Origin: Thermoplasmatales archaeon UBA447 | GTDB taxonomy: Archaea; Thermoplasmatota; Thermoplasmata; Thermoplasmatales; Thermoplasmataceae | Length of the DNA: 14,666 bases | Assembly (NCBI GenBank): GCA_002503205.1 | Contig: DARE01000043.1 | Coordinates: 1 to 14,666, forward strand | Direction: 5' to 3' | Shown: piece by piece, positions 7,947 to 14,634 of the stretch | How the letters are laid out: every line of letters begins with the position of its first letter | Numbering within the stretch: position 1 is the first letter of the stretch | The notes under the pieces: generated by a model | What the model was told of the DNA's origin: nothing | The model's database searches: none | The model's input: only the letters and a program-made list of their open reading frames with translations | Program-made: the position numbers and the translations under genes

Positions 7947-8495
7947 TCAAGATTTGGAATAGGAGTGTATGTAGTGGATTTCAAGATCCTTTGAATTTTC
8001 CTTTATGAATCCCATTTTCTTCATGTATTCCTCAAGTTCCTCTTCACTGATTCTGATCTCCACTGGCGGGCCCACTGTATCTGCTTTCTTGAATTCCAGA
8101 AAAGTTATTCTCAGCTTTCCTGAACTCCGGCCGATGAGCGTTTTTATCAGATTATCCCTGCATGGTATGTCATGAAAGGACGTGCCAAAAAATACCTTGT
8201 TGAAGCCTTTTGGGGAGAATTCGGAGCAAACATTTTCCATGCAGGCAGTCAGGTTTGATATGGATTTTTTAACTATTTTGTTCTTAACAAGATCTATCGC
8301 TTTTTTACTGTGATCCACTGAGAATATCTGTTTCGCATTTCTGGCGAAAAGTTCTGAATAATGCCCCTCTCCAGATCCTATGTCAACTATAATATCGTTC
8401 TTAGAAGGGTTGACGGAGGATAATACTGCGTCATCAGGAACATACCTGTTTCTTAGTTCAGCTATCCTTTCATAATCGAAATCATGATCATGCAT
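7947..8495 (-). CDS. Class I SAM-dependent methyltransferase (second of pair)
   Basis: 182 residues from the chosen ATG at 8495 (MHDHDFDYERIAELRNRY). The SAM-binding motif I is IIVDIGSGEGHYSEL at about residues 35-49, with the acidic motif II Asp61 in IFSVDHSKKAI. The later blocks (KVFFGTSFHDIP and RITFLEFKKADT) fit the rest of a Rossmann methyltransferase. GPPVEIRISEEELEEYMKKMGF near the end resembles the C-terminal strand region of UbiE-like enzymes. The frame is open up to 8588, but that would overlap the preceding gene by 88 bases; the ATG at 8495, five bases after its stop, fits an operon. The Asp/His-rich start (HDHD) may bind a metal. The substrate, small molecule or metalloid, is unknown. 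Confidence 0.78.
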   Translation of the reverse strand: MHDHDFDYERIAELRNRYVPDDAVLSSVNPSKNDIIVDIGSGEGHYSELFARNAKQIFSVDHSKKAIDLVKNKIVKKSISNLTACMENVCSEFSPKGFNKVFFGTSFHDIPCRDNLIKTLIGRSSGKLRITFLEFKKADTVGPPVEIRISEEELEEYMKKMGFIKENSKDLEIHYIHSYSKS

Positions 8496-8500
8496 GTGAC

Positions 8501-9052
8501 CTAATCCTCTCTTTTCATTATAAACCATCTGGAGATGAGGCTTTCTCCCTCTTTTATTATGGCATATCTCTTTTTGATAGTTTCCCACTCCTCTTTCCCC
8601 ACATCCCTGCTGTCTGTTTTTGAACCGCTTTTGTTAACACTGATAAATGCTACACCATCTCGTTTCAGAACTCTGATCGTCTCTCGCATTGCACCCTCGT
8701 GATCAGACATGCAGCAGAGCATAAGGTGGGATAGAACAAAATCAACTGACTGATCCGGAATAGATTTTATTGCATTAGCTGATTCGCAGATAGGGGTAAT
8801 TCCAGTTATTCCGGTCCGTTCTATCTTACGGGTAAGGAATTTAATCGCCTCCGGGTTAGGGTCAATTGAGAAAATCTTCAAATTCATACCTTTTCTTGCA
8901 AGCTTGATTGAATAATAACCGGGCCCGCATCCTATATCCGCAACTGTGCTGCCTTCCCTTAAATATTCAGATATAACATCGATTGGGAATTTTGTTAAGC
9001 CCCTGATAGGGGAACCTAGAAGAAAATTTGGAAGGTAACGGTCCTTATCCAT
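8501..9052 (-). CDS. Class I SAM-dependent methyltransferase (first of pair)
   Basis: 183 residues from the preferred ATG at 9052 (MDKDRYLPNFLLGSPIRG). Motif I is VADIGCGPGYYS, and motif II SIDPN provides the Asp that binds SAM ribose. SVDFVLSHLMLCCMSDHEG and ETIRVLKRDGVAFISVN match motifs III and IV of Methyltransf_11/25 enzymes. The LPNFLLGSPIRG segment is typical of archaeal UbiE-like proteins of unknown substrate. A longer form starting at an ATG at 9103 would add 17 residues. I prefer 9052 because a TATATAT box (9074-9080, minus strand) lies about 25 bases before it. It leads the two-gene operon and may act on the same pathway as its partner. The Cys-Cys at the motif III region could relate to metalloid substrates, but this is weak. 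Confidence 0.78.
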   Translation of the reverse strand: MDKDRYLPNFLLGSPIRGLTKFPIDVISEYLREGSTVADIGCGPGYYSIKLARKGMNLKIFSIDPNPEAIKFLTRKIERTGITGITPICESANAIKSIPDQSVDFVLSHLMLCCMSDHEGAMRETIRVLKRDGVAFISVNKSGSKTDSRDVGKEEWETIKKRYAIIKEGESLISRWFIMKRED

Positions 9053-9073
9053 ATCCCTGGAGATGACGTTCCG

Positions 9074-9080
9074 ATATATA
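9074..9080 (-). promoter_or_regulatory. TATA-like promoter of the methyltransferase pair
   Basis: Minus-strand TATATAT is centred 25 bases before the ATG at 9052. It supports a leaderless start there rather than at 9103, which lies upstream of the box. Confidence 0.4.
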
Positions 9081-9114
9081 CTTATCAATGGAAGCTTTTT
9101 CATCCATAAAGGGG

Positions 9115-9124
9115 TTTATAATTG
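9115..9124 (+). promoter_or_regulatory. TATA-like element, possible promoter of the small membrane protein
   Basis: TTTATAATT-type sequence about 31 bases before the GTG at 9150. It reads as a TATA box in both directions, so it could also serve the minus-strand methyltransferase genes. Confidence 0.35.
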
Positions 9125-9149
9125 TCAGTGAGGAAACTTTGTCCATCAT

Positions 9150-9290
9150 GTGGCAGGAGTTTTAATTGTGGGGGACTTCTTTTTTGCTGGTGCGATAGCG
9201 TTGATATTGACCGGAATACTCTGGATCAAATCAGCGAGACCTACCATGGTTGCCTGTGCCAGGAATGCCTTGAAAATTACTGATAAATGA
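9150..9290 (+). CDS. Putative 46-residue single-helix membrane protein
   Basis: From a GTG at 9150 the frame encodes MAGVLIVGDFFFAGAIALIL.. and then ..LWIKSARPTMVACARNALKITDK, 46 residues. A hydrophobic helix occupies about residues 3-24, followed by a basic tail. This 'helix then positive tail' layout, the open frame to the TGA at 9288, and a TATA-like element about 31 bases upstream make it more convincing than a random frame. It lies between the divergent methyltransferase operon and the convergent membrane gene, so no other gene occupies the space. A shorter GTG start at 9168 would remove six residues and part of the helix. No family is recognised; function is unknown. Confidence 0.4.
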   Translation: MAGVLIVGDFFFAGAIALILTGILWIKSARPTMVACARNALKITDK

Positions 9291-9321
9291 ACTGCTAGTT
9301 CTTCATTATTTGTGCAACTTG

Positions 9322-9885
9322 TCAGAACTGGGTGGCAGCCTCAGGTGTTTCAGGTCCTTTGAATTCCTTTTTCTTCTTGATTATATTGAGGGCTTCCCCC
9401 ATCAGTATTCCGGTGGTTCCTGCAAGAAGAAGGTCAATTATGAGAAGCCCGGTTTGATTCAATGGTATCAGAATCTCCAGAACGAACCTAATTATAAGGG
9501 AAACAAGCCATATTATCATAATAATTGGCGACCTCTTGTAATAGAGGAAATTGTTCCTGTAAAAGAAAGATACTTTGGTGCCGTATGCGTATCCCAGCAA
9601 TGTACCCAGCGGAATTAAAAGGAGAGTCGACTCCAGAGTAGCGTTCAATATGCCGGATAGGAAGATGGTGAAAAGGGTAATCAGGATATAGATAATGGGG
9701 GTTCTCAAAACACGTGCTGTACTGTATATCCTCCCGTTCAATCCACGATAGAGCCTCAGAGTAATGATGATGGCAAGAAATACCAATAGCCCAAATAGCT
9801 GCGAAGAGTTTGAGGAGATTCCGGAAACACTGATTCCAGAATTCGCAGATAGGGCAATGGCATGAATTATAAGAGAATCAATCAT
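9322..9885 (-). CDS. Five-helix membrane protein, possibly CcdC/DUF1453-like
   Basis: 187 residues from the ATG at 9885; GAGTGA at 9893-9888 is a fair ribosome binding site, and a GTG two codons earlier is the alternative start. Hydrophobic segments, numbered from that alternative GTG, are at about 31-46, 64-81, 86-103, 122-143 and 147-171. The pattern LRLYRGLNGRIYSTARVLRTPI and FFYRNNFLYYKRSPIIMIIWL..IRFVLE recalls CcdC/DUF1453 proteins, with a YYKRS..IW..R signature. The call is from memory of that style and is moderate. The tail (KKKKEFKGPETPEAATQF) is charged and probably cytoplasmic. It is a single gene, converging with the small membrane gene 31 bases away. Function is unknown; DUF1453 relatives are not well characterised. 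Confidence 0.6.
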   Translation of the reverse strand: MIDSLIIHAIALSANSGISVSGISSNSSQLFGLLVFLAIIITLRLYRGLNGRIYSTARVLRTPIIYILITLFTIFLSGILNATLESTLLLIPLGTLLGYAYGTKVSFFYRNNFLYYKRSPIIMIIWLVSLIIRFVLEILIPLNQTGLLIIDLLLAGTTGILMGEALNIIKKKKEFKGPETPEAATQF

Positions 9886-10029
9886 TTTCACTCAGTAATA
9901 TTCTGGCATTAATATCCTTTTAGATCAATACGAATTACAAAGTTCATGGCATTTCAACTCTACCCATTCTGAACGGTTTGCACCTTTCACCAAATTTATT
10001 CCGCTATAAGTAATCTAAACCAGTTAAAT

Positions 10030-10356
10030 ATGGAAAACAGGAACATTATGGGCGAAGTAATGGATACGATGGGCTTTACAGGGAAGATTCTCCCTAAGGT
10101 TCAGGAGAAATTTATGGACTTCAATAAAGCTGTTATGTCCGAAGGGAAACTTTCTGTGAAGACAAAGGAACTGATTGCAATAGCTCTTTCACTTGCAGGA
10201 AACTGTGAATGGTGCATAACCTACCACACCAAAATGGCTCTTTCAAACGGTGCTACAGAAGAAGAGATTCTTGAGGCAGCATATGTTGCAGTACTGATGG
10301 CCGGATCTCCAGCGCTGATGCATGTTCAGATTGTTAAGGAAGCTTTGAAGGGATGA
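10030..10356 (+). CDS. AhpD-like carboxymuconolactone decarboxylase family protein
   Basis: 108 residues, the usual size for the compact all-helical AhpD core. The signature CEWCITYHTKMALSNGATEEEI provides the CxxC pair Cys59/Cys62 and His66, the redox and proton-relay residues of AhpD-type peroxidase-associated disulfide reductases. The preceding KTKELIAIALSLAGNC and following LEAAYVAVLMAGSPALMH are typical CMD-family blocks. By family knowledge it likely acts as a thiol-disulfide oxidoreductase in peroxide defence or detoxification. True muconolactone decarboxylation is unlikely because that subfamily lacks the CxxC. No peroxiredoxin is nearby, so the partner is unknown. TATA-like TATAAG at 10005-10010 sits about 23 bases before the ATG, with no ribosome binding site, so it is probably leaderless. 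Confidence 0.88.
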   Translation: MENRNIMGEVMDTMGFTGKILPKVQEKFMDFNKAVMSEGKLSVKTKELIAIALSLAGNCEWCITYHTKMALSNGATEEEILEAAYVAVLMAGSPALMHVQIVKEALKG

Positions 10357-10985
10357 TAAAATTTTATTGTTCCAGCAGCCCTTTTTCTTACGGAATGCAT
10401 ATATTCTCACAAAAATAATCATCATAGACAAATGATTGAGGCTTTTGAATTTTCTATGAATAACATCACACCTCTGATGGGTCCTGGTGTCATCCAATTC
10501 TGATGGCACCATTTCTTTGATATGTAGTGACAATTAGATATTCAGGGTGCAATTCAAAATCATCAGCTGAAAACACTTCTTGGAAGTAACTGAGAGTACA
10601 TTTTTAAAGATGAGTACGCCAATTAAGTTCAATAATTTTTTTGCAGTACTGATAGGATTAAAGATCAGAACTCCCGGTAAAATTGCATGTTTCCTCCTCT
10701 TTGTCTGCAACACCAATTATAATGAAGCGATAACTGAAATTGGCTGCAGTTTATGTAGCAAAGTTAAGGTAACTTTGGAACAAAAAAGTTGTTTTTGTGA
10801 TAAAGTCACTAATCTAGGCACCGGTAGGATTGGTTTCCAAATAGGAACATGGATTTAATGGAATCAATTAATTATCTGCTTATTGAAGCACGAATTACTG
10901 AAATTCCGGTGAGACTTAATGTAATAAGAATTTTCGATATGATTGACTTTTGGAGTAATATACCCTATTTGAAGCCTTTTGCGTG
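10357..10985 (+). other. Gene-poor gap, AT-rich
   Basis: I see no gene I can support. A T-rich stretch just after the AhpD-like gene (10358-10387) may end its transcription. A plus-strand frame at 10610-10858 would encode 82 residues starting MSTPIKFNNFFAVLIGLK and containing five cysteines. It lacks a promoter at the right distance or a ribosome binding site, so I do not call it a gene. The left boundary of an accessory region could lie here. Confidence 0.4.
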
Positions 10986-10997
10986 TAATTAATATAC
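10986..10997 (+). promoter_or_regulatory. TATA-like promoter of the orphan 243-residue gene
   Basis: AATT-AATATAC sequence centred about 40 bases before the ATG at 11032. That spacing fits a short leader carrying the GAGGT ribosome binding site at 11019-11023. Confidence 0.4.
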
Positions 10998-11031
10998 AAC
11001 GCAGAAACTCTAGAAATTGAGGTCTACTGGG

Positions 11032-11763
11032 ATGTCGGGTAAAAGAGGACTAGATTTTCAGATAATGATGACTGATAAAGAGTTTGATGAAACCCATGAC
11101 GTATCAGGAGCGATGGATGCAGCAATTCGATACTTCAATTTTCTGGTCCCTGTGAACAGAGATGGTTCGACACCTGCAGAGTTGCTTGGGTCTCTGCCAG
11201 CACATATTGGTGAATATATTAAAAAAAATAAAGAAAAAAGATTTAACAAAGTTGTAGAAATTGACTCAGACTTCTTCTCTGCTATGACTCTACAAAGGAT
11301 TATGAATGAACATTTGCTCAACACTAACAAGGCACTGGAAAAAAGGCTTGAATTCCTGCATAACTTAAAGATTCCAGCGGAAAAAAGTCCACTTCGAGGA
11401 GGAAATACGTCTAAGAATAAACCTTCATATGGGCCAATTTCCATAAAATTGAATGATATTGTAACTATTATAAGACTGATGGCATTCCTGCGAGGCCTGG
11501 AAGAAAACGACTATAGCCTTACGTTCATGGGGATGTATTTAACAGTAACACAATCTCTTGACGGCATGGACAGAAATCCAATCGAATTACAGTTTTTTGA
11601 TAACAGAAAATACCAACCTGTCAAAGTAGCAACAACACTATGTACCCTGACACTTGTAGGAAAGCAGATTTATGTCAAGTTTTCAACTCAGTTTAGAAAG
11701 GATCTTTTTTATCGTGTTCTTCATAAGGCAGATCTTACAGAATATCTAGCTGAATTTATGTAG
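11032..11763 (+). CDS. Orphan protein, 243 residues, function unknown
   Basis: I do not recognise this gene. The ATG at 11032 follows GAGGT (11019-11023) by eight bases; a TTG five codons earlier is a weaker choice. The protein has no membrane helix, signal peptide or cysteine pair; a lone Cys lies near the C-terminus (ATTLCTLTLVGKQIYVKFS). An N-terminal mixed region (to about 90) is followed by a charged helix (NEHLLNTNKALEKRLEFLHNL), a Ser/Lys/Gly-rich linker near 118-130, and an apparent folded C-terminal part (IRLMAFLRGLEENDYSLTFMGMY onward). Runs of A (for example IKKNKEKRF) and AT-rich codon use differ from the permease and SPFH genes, suggesting transfer. It is followed after seven bases by a possible frame-broken gene, so the two may form an operon. 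Confidence 0.65.
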   Translation: MSGKRGLDFQIMMTDKEFDETHDVSGAMDAAIRYFNFLVPVNRDGSTPAELLGSLPAHIGEYIKKNKEKRFNKVVEIDSDFFSAMTLQRIMNEHLLNTNKALEKRLEFLHNLKIPAEKSPLRGGNTSKNKPSYGPISIKLNDIVTIIRLMAFLRGLEENDYSLTFMGMYLTVTQSLDGMDRNPIELQFFDNRKYQPVKVATTLCTLTLVGKQIYVKFSTQFRKDLFYRVLHKADLTEYLAEFM

Positions 11764-11770
11764 AATTCTT

Positions 11771-12066
11771 ATGAAAGACAAGGGATTAATAGGGGTAGTG
11801 TTCCAGATAATAACGAATGACCTACAAAGGAAGCAGAATGACAAAACAAGGGCCACAGATCAATTACATCTTTTATCTCTGAGTCCAATTCAACACTGTC
11901 GCTTATCAAATACGAACTTTCTAAACTGTTTGTAAGAAATATGTCTTTATTAGAGGATGATTTTTTATGGCGACGCAACTTAAAGAACCCTCATACATAC
12001 TACCATCTTCATCTTTACTTTTCCATAGTGTTATGCGACTGGTTCAACAGAAGGCCTTTTATGTGA
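11771..12066 (+). pseudogene. Possible frame-broken small gene, function unknown
   Basis: An ATG at 11771, seven bases after the upstream stop, opens MKDKGLIGVVFQIITNDLQR and reads into a protein-like frame until about 11860. From there the best coding-like frame is the one open from 11842 to the TGA at 12064 (SITSFISESNSTLSL.. then ..LSKLFVRNMSLLEDDFLW and ..LHLYFSIVLCDWFNRRPFM). Joining the two by a one-base shift gives about 98 residues. The second frame also has an ATG of its own at 11941, giving 41 residues. The smooth aromatic and charged pattern is why I propose a real but disrupted gene; no family is recognised. A sequencing error is an equally good explanation. Confidence 0.35.
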
Positions 12067-12156
12067 CTCCTGTAAATTTAACCTATGATTAGATTTACCA
12101 GAATGTTGCGCAGAGCATACAATTAAGCTTTTGAATGAGACCACAATTCAGAGTAC

Positions 12157-12498
12157 ATGGCAAGTAAAAAAGTAGTATTCTATGTGGTAACAGGTGAGAC
12201 TGACAAAGCAAAGATGGCGTTGACTGTCGCAAGAAGGGCAGCAGAATTCAAGAGATTTGAAGATGTGAAGGTGGTTCTTCAGGGCCCCAGTGAGAAGCTG
12301 ATAATAGATGAAGATCCGGCCGTGAAAGATAACCTTGACTTTCTTATAAAGAATAAATGCATAGATTCAGCATGCAAATTCATAGCTGACAAGATGCAGA
12401 TTTCTGAACCTATTATGAAGAGGGGAGTTGAACTAAAACCCGGCGGAGAAAGGCTTGCAGCTCTTGTGAATGACGACTACCTCCCTCTGGTATTCTGA
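12157..12498 (+). CDS. DsrE-like protein
   Basis: 113 residues with the alternating strand-helix layout of the DsrE/DsrF/TusD fold: KKVVFYVVTGETDKAKMAL..RRAAEF, then DVKVVLQGPSEKLII, and a C-terminal strand region ending LAALVNDDYLPLVF. Two cysteines, Cys68 and Cys73, lie in NKCIDSACKFIADKM, about where some sulfur-relay proteins carry their acceptor cysteines. By family knowledge such proteins move sulfane sulfur or form part of sulfur-oxidation complexes, which would suit an acidophilic archaeon, but no partner genes (DsrF, DsrH, TusA) are nearby. It is probably transcribed alone: a weak TATA-like AATTAAGC lies about 31 bases before the ATG. It could equally be a DsrE-fold protein with another job. 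Confidence 0.7.
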   Translation: MASKKVVFYVVTGETDKAKMALTVARRAAEFKRFEDVKVVLQGPSEKLIIDEDPAVKDNLDFLIKNKCIDSACKFIADKMQISEPIMKRGVELKPGGERLAALVNDDYLPLVF

Positions 12499-12609
12499 AC
12501 AGAAAGATAGTATGATCAGAAAAATAGTTGTAATACAGCAATAGATATATAGCGGGAAATCTTTGTTATTTCCTACGGATATCATTTTTTTAGAATTTTA
12601 TAATTTGCT

Positions 12610-12637
12610 AGATCTCTTTTTTTAGATCTTATTTTTT
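12610..12637 (+). terminator. Hairpin plus T-tract terminator after the DsrE-like gene
   Basis: Two copies of AGATCT (12610-12615 and 12624-12629) flank a T-rich loop and can pair as a six-base stem, followed by six T at 12632-12637. An earlier run of seven T at 12588-12594 adds to the U-rich exit signals. It is a plausible terminator for the gene ending at 12498, though archaeal ends rely mostly on the T-tracts. Confidence 0.45.
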
Positions 12638-12649
12638 GGATGTTAGGTC

Positions 12650-12752
12650 TCATGGATAAGCCGTTGAAAATTTACATCGTAGAGCCTATTTCATTTACAA
12701 CAGATAGATAAGCAAGCAACTTTTGAATAATCATGATGTAAATTATCCATGA
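12650..12752. repeat. Interrupted inverted repeat
   Basis: TCATGGATAA at 12650-12659 and TTTACATC at 12671-12678 together are the exact reverse complement of 12735-12752, apart from an 11-base insertion (12660-12670). In RNA this would be an 18-pair stem with an 11-base bulge and a 56-base loop. It could be a structured RNA, a mobile-element end or a decayed palindrome; no protein frame covers it. Confidence 0.5.
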
Positions 12753-12796
12753 CTAGAAACCCTGTGAATACATATCGAATCCGGACACTTGTAAAG

Positions 12797-12826
12797 TTTA
12801 TATTGTTATTCCATACTAACAATATA
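12797..12826 (+). promoter_or_regulatory. Perfect palindromic operator over the TATA box of the AbiEi-like gene
   Basis: TATATTGTTA (12799-12808) and TAACAATATA (12817-12826) are perfect reverse complements separated by eight bases. The left arm contains the TATA-like element and the right arm ends 14 bases before the ATG at 12841. A repressor bound here would block the promoter. AbiEi-type antitoxins are known to autoregulate by binding inverted repeats, and the remnant downstream looks like one. Confidence 0.55.
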
Positions 12827-12840
12827 GTTAAACAGGGCTG

Positions 12841-12939
12841 ATGACAACGAAGACACTTACACTGTATAAGATTAAGGAGATGGCCTTGAATTCTAACAGG
12901 GCTGTATACAACACAGCACAGCTGTCCAGCCTAATTGGT
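12841..12939 (+). pseudogene. AbiEi-like antitoxin N-terminus, truncated
   Basis: The ATG at 12841 begins a 48-codon frame that ends at a TAA at 12985-12987. The first 33 residues (MTTKTLTLYKIKEMALNSNR..AVYNTAQLSSLIGK) have the helix-turn-helix start seen in AbiEi-family antitoxins of type IV toxin-antitoxin systems: a helix followed by NRAVYNTAQLSSL, the usual recognition element. After about codon 33 the frame reads into transposase-like sequence (GTGNESHF), so the gene is cut off. The wing, dimer region and any toxin partner (AbiEii) are absent. It sits directly behind a perfect palindrome overlapping its promoter. The family call is by motif style; a different regulator with a similar N-terminal domain is possible. 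Confidence 0.45.
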
Positions 12940-13286
12940 AAGGATTTCAATGTTACAATGGGTACAGGCAATGAATCGCATTTCTAACCAATTGCCAGGG
13001 GAACTGCAAACAATTCAATATCTCTGCCTTTCGCACAGGATCAGGATGATCACAGCCATAGAGGATGAGGGGGAGAGGTCATCCACTTCCTGCGAAGAGT
13101 ATACGTAGGAATCTGCGAATATACAGGAACAGATCGGCGGTGGAACATCCCTATGCATTCTTCAAGAATATGTTCCGCTTCTTCCATGTCATGGTTACAA
13201 CGGTGCAGAGGGTGAGAGTGAAAGTAAACTTCACTGCCATGTGCTACAACCTTGTAAGGGCAAGATTTCTTGACAGGATAGCGTAA
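12940..13286 (+). pseudogene. IS4/IS5-like transposase C-terminal remnant, frameshifted
   Basis: The clearest part is the frame at 13065-13286: RNRSAVEHPYAFFKNMFRFFHVMVTTVQRVR and then KVNFTAMCYNLVRARF. This is the C-terminal block of IS4/IS5-type DDE transposases; the Glu in AVEHPY should be the third catalytic residue. Upstream, another frame (MNRISNQLPG.. to ..IEDEGERSS, 12971-13080) reads into it with a shift near 13070, and a third frame (DFNVTMGTGNESHF) starts at about 12940. At least two frameshifts and the loss of the N-terminus and the first two Asp residues make it dead. It abuts the truncated AbiEi-like gene and is probably what interrupted it. The left boundary is inferred. Confidence 0.6.
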
Positions 13287-13506
13287 GCTATCGACATTCA
13301 GAAAAAGAACAGTAAGCATGGGGATGAAATTACCTGCATCAGAGTGAATTTGAAGCTATTCTGCCTGAATTTCACAATCATTCCGATAAATAGTTAAAAA
13401 TTAGATGGTTTTGGGAAAACCTCGCTGGCATTCATCCATGAAATAATACTTCTAAACATTAGATAAAATTACCCACATAAAAGTGGGAAGAACCGTTAAT
13501 GTTTAA
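13287..13506. other. Gap after transposase remnant
   Basis: No gene seen. The only structure is a short hairpin, CCCAC-ATAAAA-GTGGG, at 13472-13487, about 53 bases before the next start codon and upstream of its TATA box. It could be a regulatory site or leftover element end. Confidence 0.35.
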
Positions 13507-13516
13507 TACTATAAAC
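13507..13516 (+). promoter_or_regulatory. TATA-like promoter of the membrane-protein pair
   Basis: TACTATAAAC is centred about 28 bases before the GTG at 13540. The spacing supports a leaderless transcript and the choice of that GTG start. Confidence 0.45.
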
Positions 13517-13539
13517 AGATCAATTTATTTAGAGTAAGT

Positions 13540-14166
13540 GTGACACAAAGCGATTTGGTTGTGTTACCATATAGCGCGTTGGGAAATATAGTCCCAGAGA
13601 GAAATCGAGTGGGCTATGATATTCTTTTGGCTCCTCAGGAATTGCAAGAAAACATGACCGTCAAATTGAGGAAGCTGAATAGAAAGAGGATAAGATCAGT
13701 TGCTATGGTGATGCTTGTTACAACTCTCTCTTTCAGATTTTACGCGGCATTTGGAGGTTCTGTCGTCCTAAACGAAATAGGAACCGCTGTGGCCCATTTC
13801 GAGCCTGCCCCTGTACAACACTCATCTTCGCAGTACATGTATTATCTTGTTGCTTGGTGGAGTCCATCTCACGGAGATAAGCTTCAGTCAATGATCAATG
13901 CAATATATGCTGTGGGTTTGGGGTGGATTATCACTTATGTAGCTGATTTGGTTAACGCAGCTGTCGGACACCAAGCTCTTGTTGGTGCACAAGCTGTTTC
14001 TTTTGTCGCAGGGCTCCTTGTTGGTGTATTCTACGGAGCTAGTGTCGGGGTTGCAGCTAGTGAAGGGGCGGCGGAGTCAGGTGTTGCGATCACATTTTCT
14101 GCTGCGGTACTGTCGGCACTCGGAATTGTAGCAGTGGGTTGGATAGCAGCACTATCCGCAGCCTAG
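13540..14166 (+). CDS. Gly/Ala-rich membrane protein, function unknown
   Basis: 208 residues from a GTG that lies 28 bases after a TATA-like box. No family recognised. The N-terminal 40 residues are soluble, without a signal peptide, followed by a basic stretch (VKLRKLNRKRIRS) and hydrophobic segments at about 53-74, 118-138, 147-173 and 182-206. A Ser/His/Trp-rich loop (VQHSSSQYMYYLVAWWSPSHG) lies between the first two. The last third is unusually rich in Gly, Ala and Val (SFVAGLLVGVFYGASVGVAA), with helix-packing glycine spacing. It forms a two-gene operon with the next gene, nine bases downstream. The composition allows a pore-forming or bacteriocin-like role, but there is no motif for it. 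Orphan status and location next to mobile debris suggest acquisition. Confidence 0.65.
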   Translation: MTQSDLVVLPYSALGNIVPERNRVGYDILLAPQELQENMTVKLRKLNRKRIRSVAMVMLVTTLSFRFYAAFGGSVVLNEIGTAVAHFEPAPVQHSSSQYMYYLVAWWSPSHGDKLQSMINAIYAVGLGWIITYVADLVNAAVGHQALVGAQAVSFVAGLLVGVFYGASVGVAASEGAAESGVAITFSAAVLSALGIVAVGWIAALSAA

Positions 14167-14175
14167 AGGTGAATT

Positions 14176-14565
14176 ATGCAGGTAGAAATAATTCAAGGAA
14201 ACGTAATCTACGGGGGGAAGACATACGACCCAAAGAGTATTAAAGTGACCATTAGCCTAAGGAACAGGTACAAAGGGAATCTCAGAATGATTCCTCTCAT
14301 CCTTTTTTACGTGGTGGTATTCGCGACAATCTTTACCACATCGATCCAGAATCTTCTCTCTGATTATTTTCTACCAATGTGGATTATCTACACATTGAGC
14401 TTTTTTTGGATTTTTAATAAAATACGTTTCAAATATTATATGGAATTTGCTACCATACAGTTTGATAACGAGAGGAAATTAAGACTACTATATTCACAAG
14501 ACAGAAAAGCTCTAGTAGACAGACTAGCCTCGATCGCTGGTAGCGTAGATTATATTCACTCCTAA
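14176..14565 (+). CDS. Two-helix membrane protein, possibly DUF6232-like
   Basis: 129 residues. AGAGGTGA at 14165-14172 is a strong ribosome binding site directly before the ATG. The layout is a beta-rich N-terminal segment (VEIIQGNVIYGGKTYDPKSI), two hydrophobic helices at about 39-57 and 66-84, and a C-terminal part with YYMEFATIQFDNERKLRLLYSQDRKALVDRL..IAGSVDYI. This order (IYGGK..Y, helix pair, 'L..SQDR..' with a final amphipathic helix) resembles the DUF6232 group; that assignment is tentative. Function is unknown. It is co-transcribed with the Gly/Ala-rich membrane protein and could be its partner, for example an accessory or protective factor, but no evidence beyond the operon supports this. 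Confidence 0.65.
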   Translation: MQVEIIQGNVIYGGKTYDPKSIKVTISLRNRYKGNLRMIPLILFYVVVFATIFTTSIQNLLSDYFLPMWIIYTLSFFWIFNKIRFKYYMEFATIQFDNERKLRLLYSQDRKALVDRLASIAGSVDYIHS

Positions 14566-14603
14566 ATTTAGAATAACACCGCGTCTTCACCATAAAATTA
14601 GCC

Positions 14604-14634
14604 AAAAAAGTGAAGTCGACGAACTTTTTCTGTC
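14604..14634 (+). terminator. Possible weak terminator after the membrane-protein pair
   Basis: AAAAAGT and ACTTTTT flank an 11-base loop 40 to 70 bases after the last stop codon, giving a seven-base A/T-rich hairpin that ends in five T. It is weak, but well placed. Confidence 0.3.

Noticed and set aside
8496..8588. Longer start for the second methyltransferase
   Set aside because: It would overlap the first methyltransferase by 88 bases; the ATG at 8495 is five bases after that gene's stop.
10610..10858. 82-codon plus-strand frame with five cysteines
   Set aside because: No usable promoter or ribosome binding site and no recognisable fold; probably chance.
11058..11444. Minus-strand frame of 128 codons
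   Set aside because: It is antisense to the orphan gene, which has a promoter and ribosome binding site; the antisense frame has neither.
11769..11978. Minus-strand 69-codon frame
   Set aside because: It lies opposite the better plus-strand frames and has no upstream signals.
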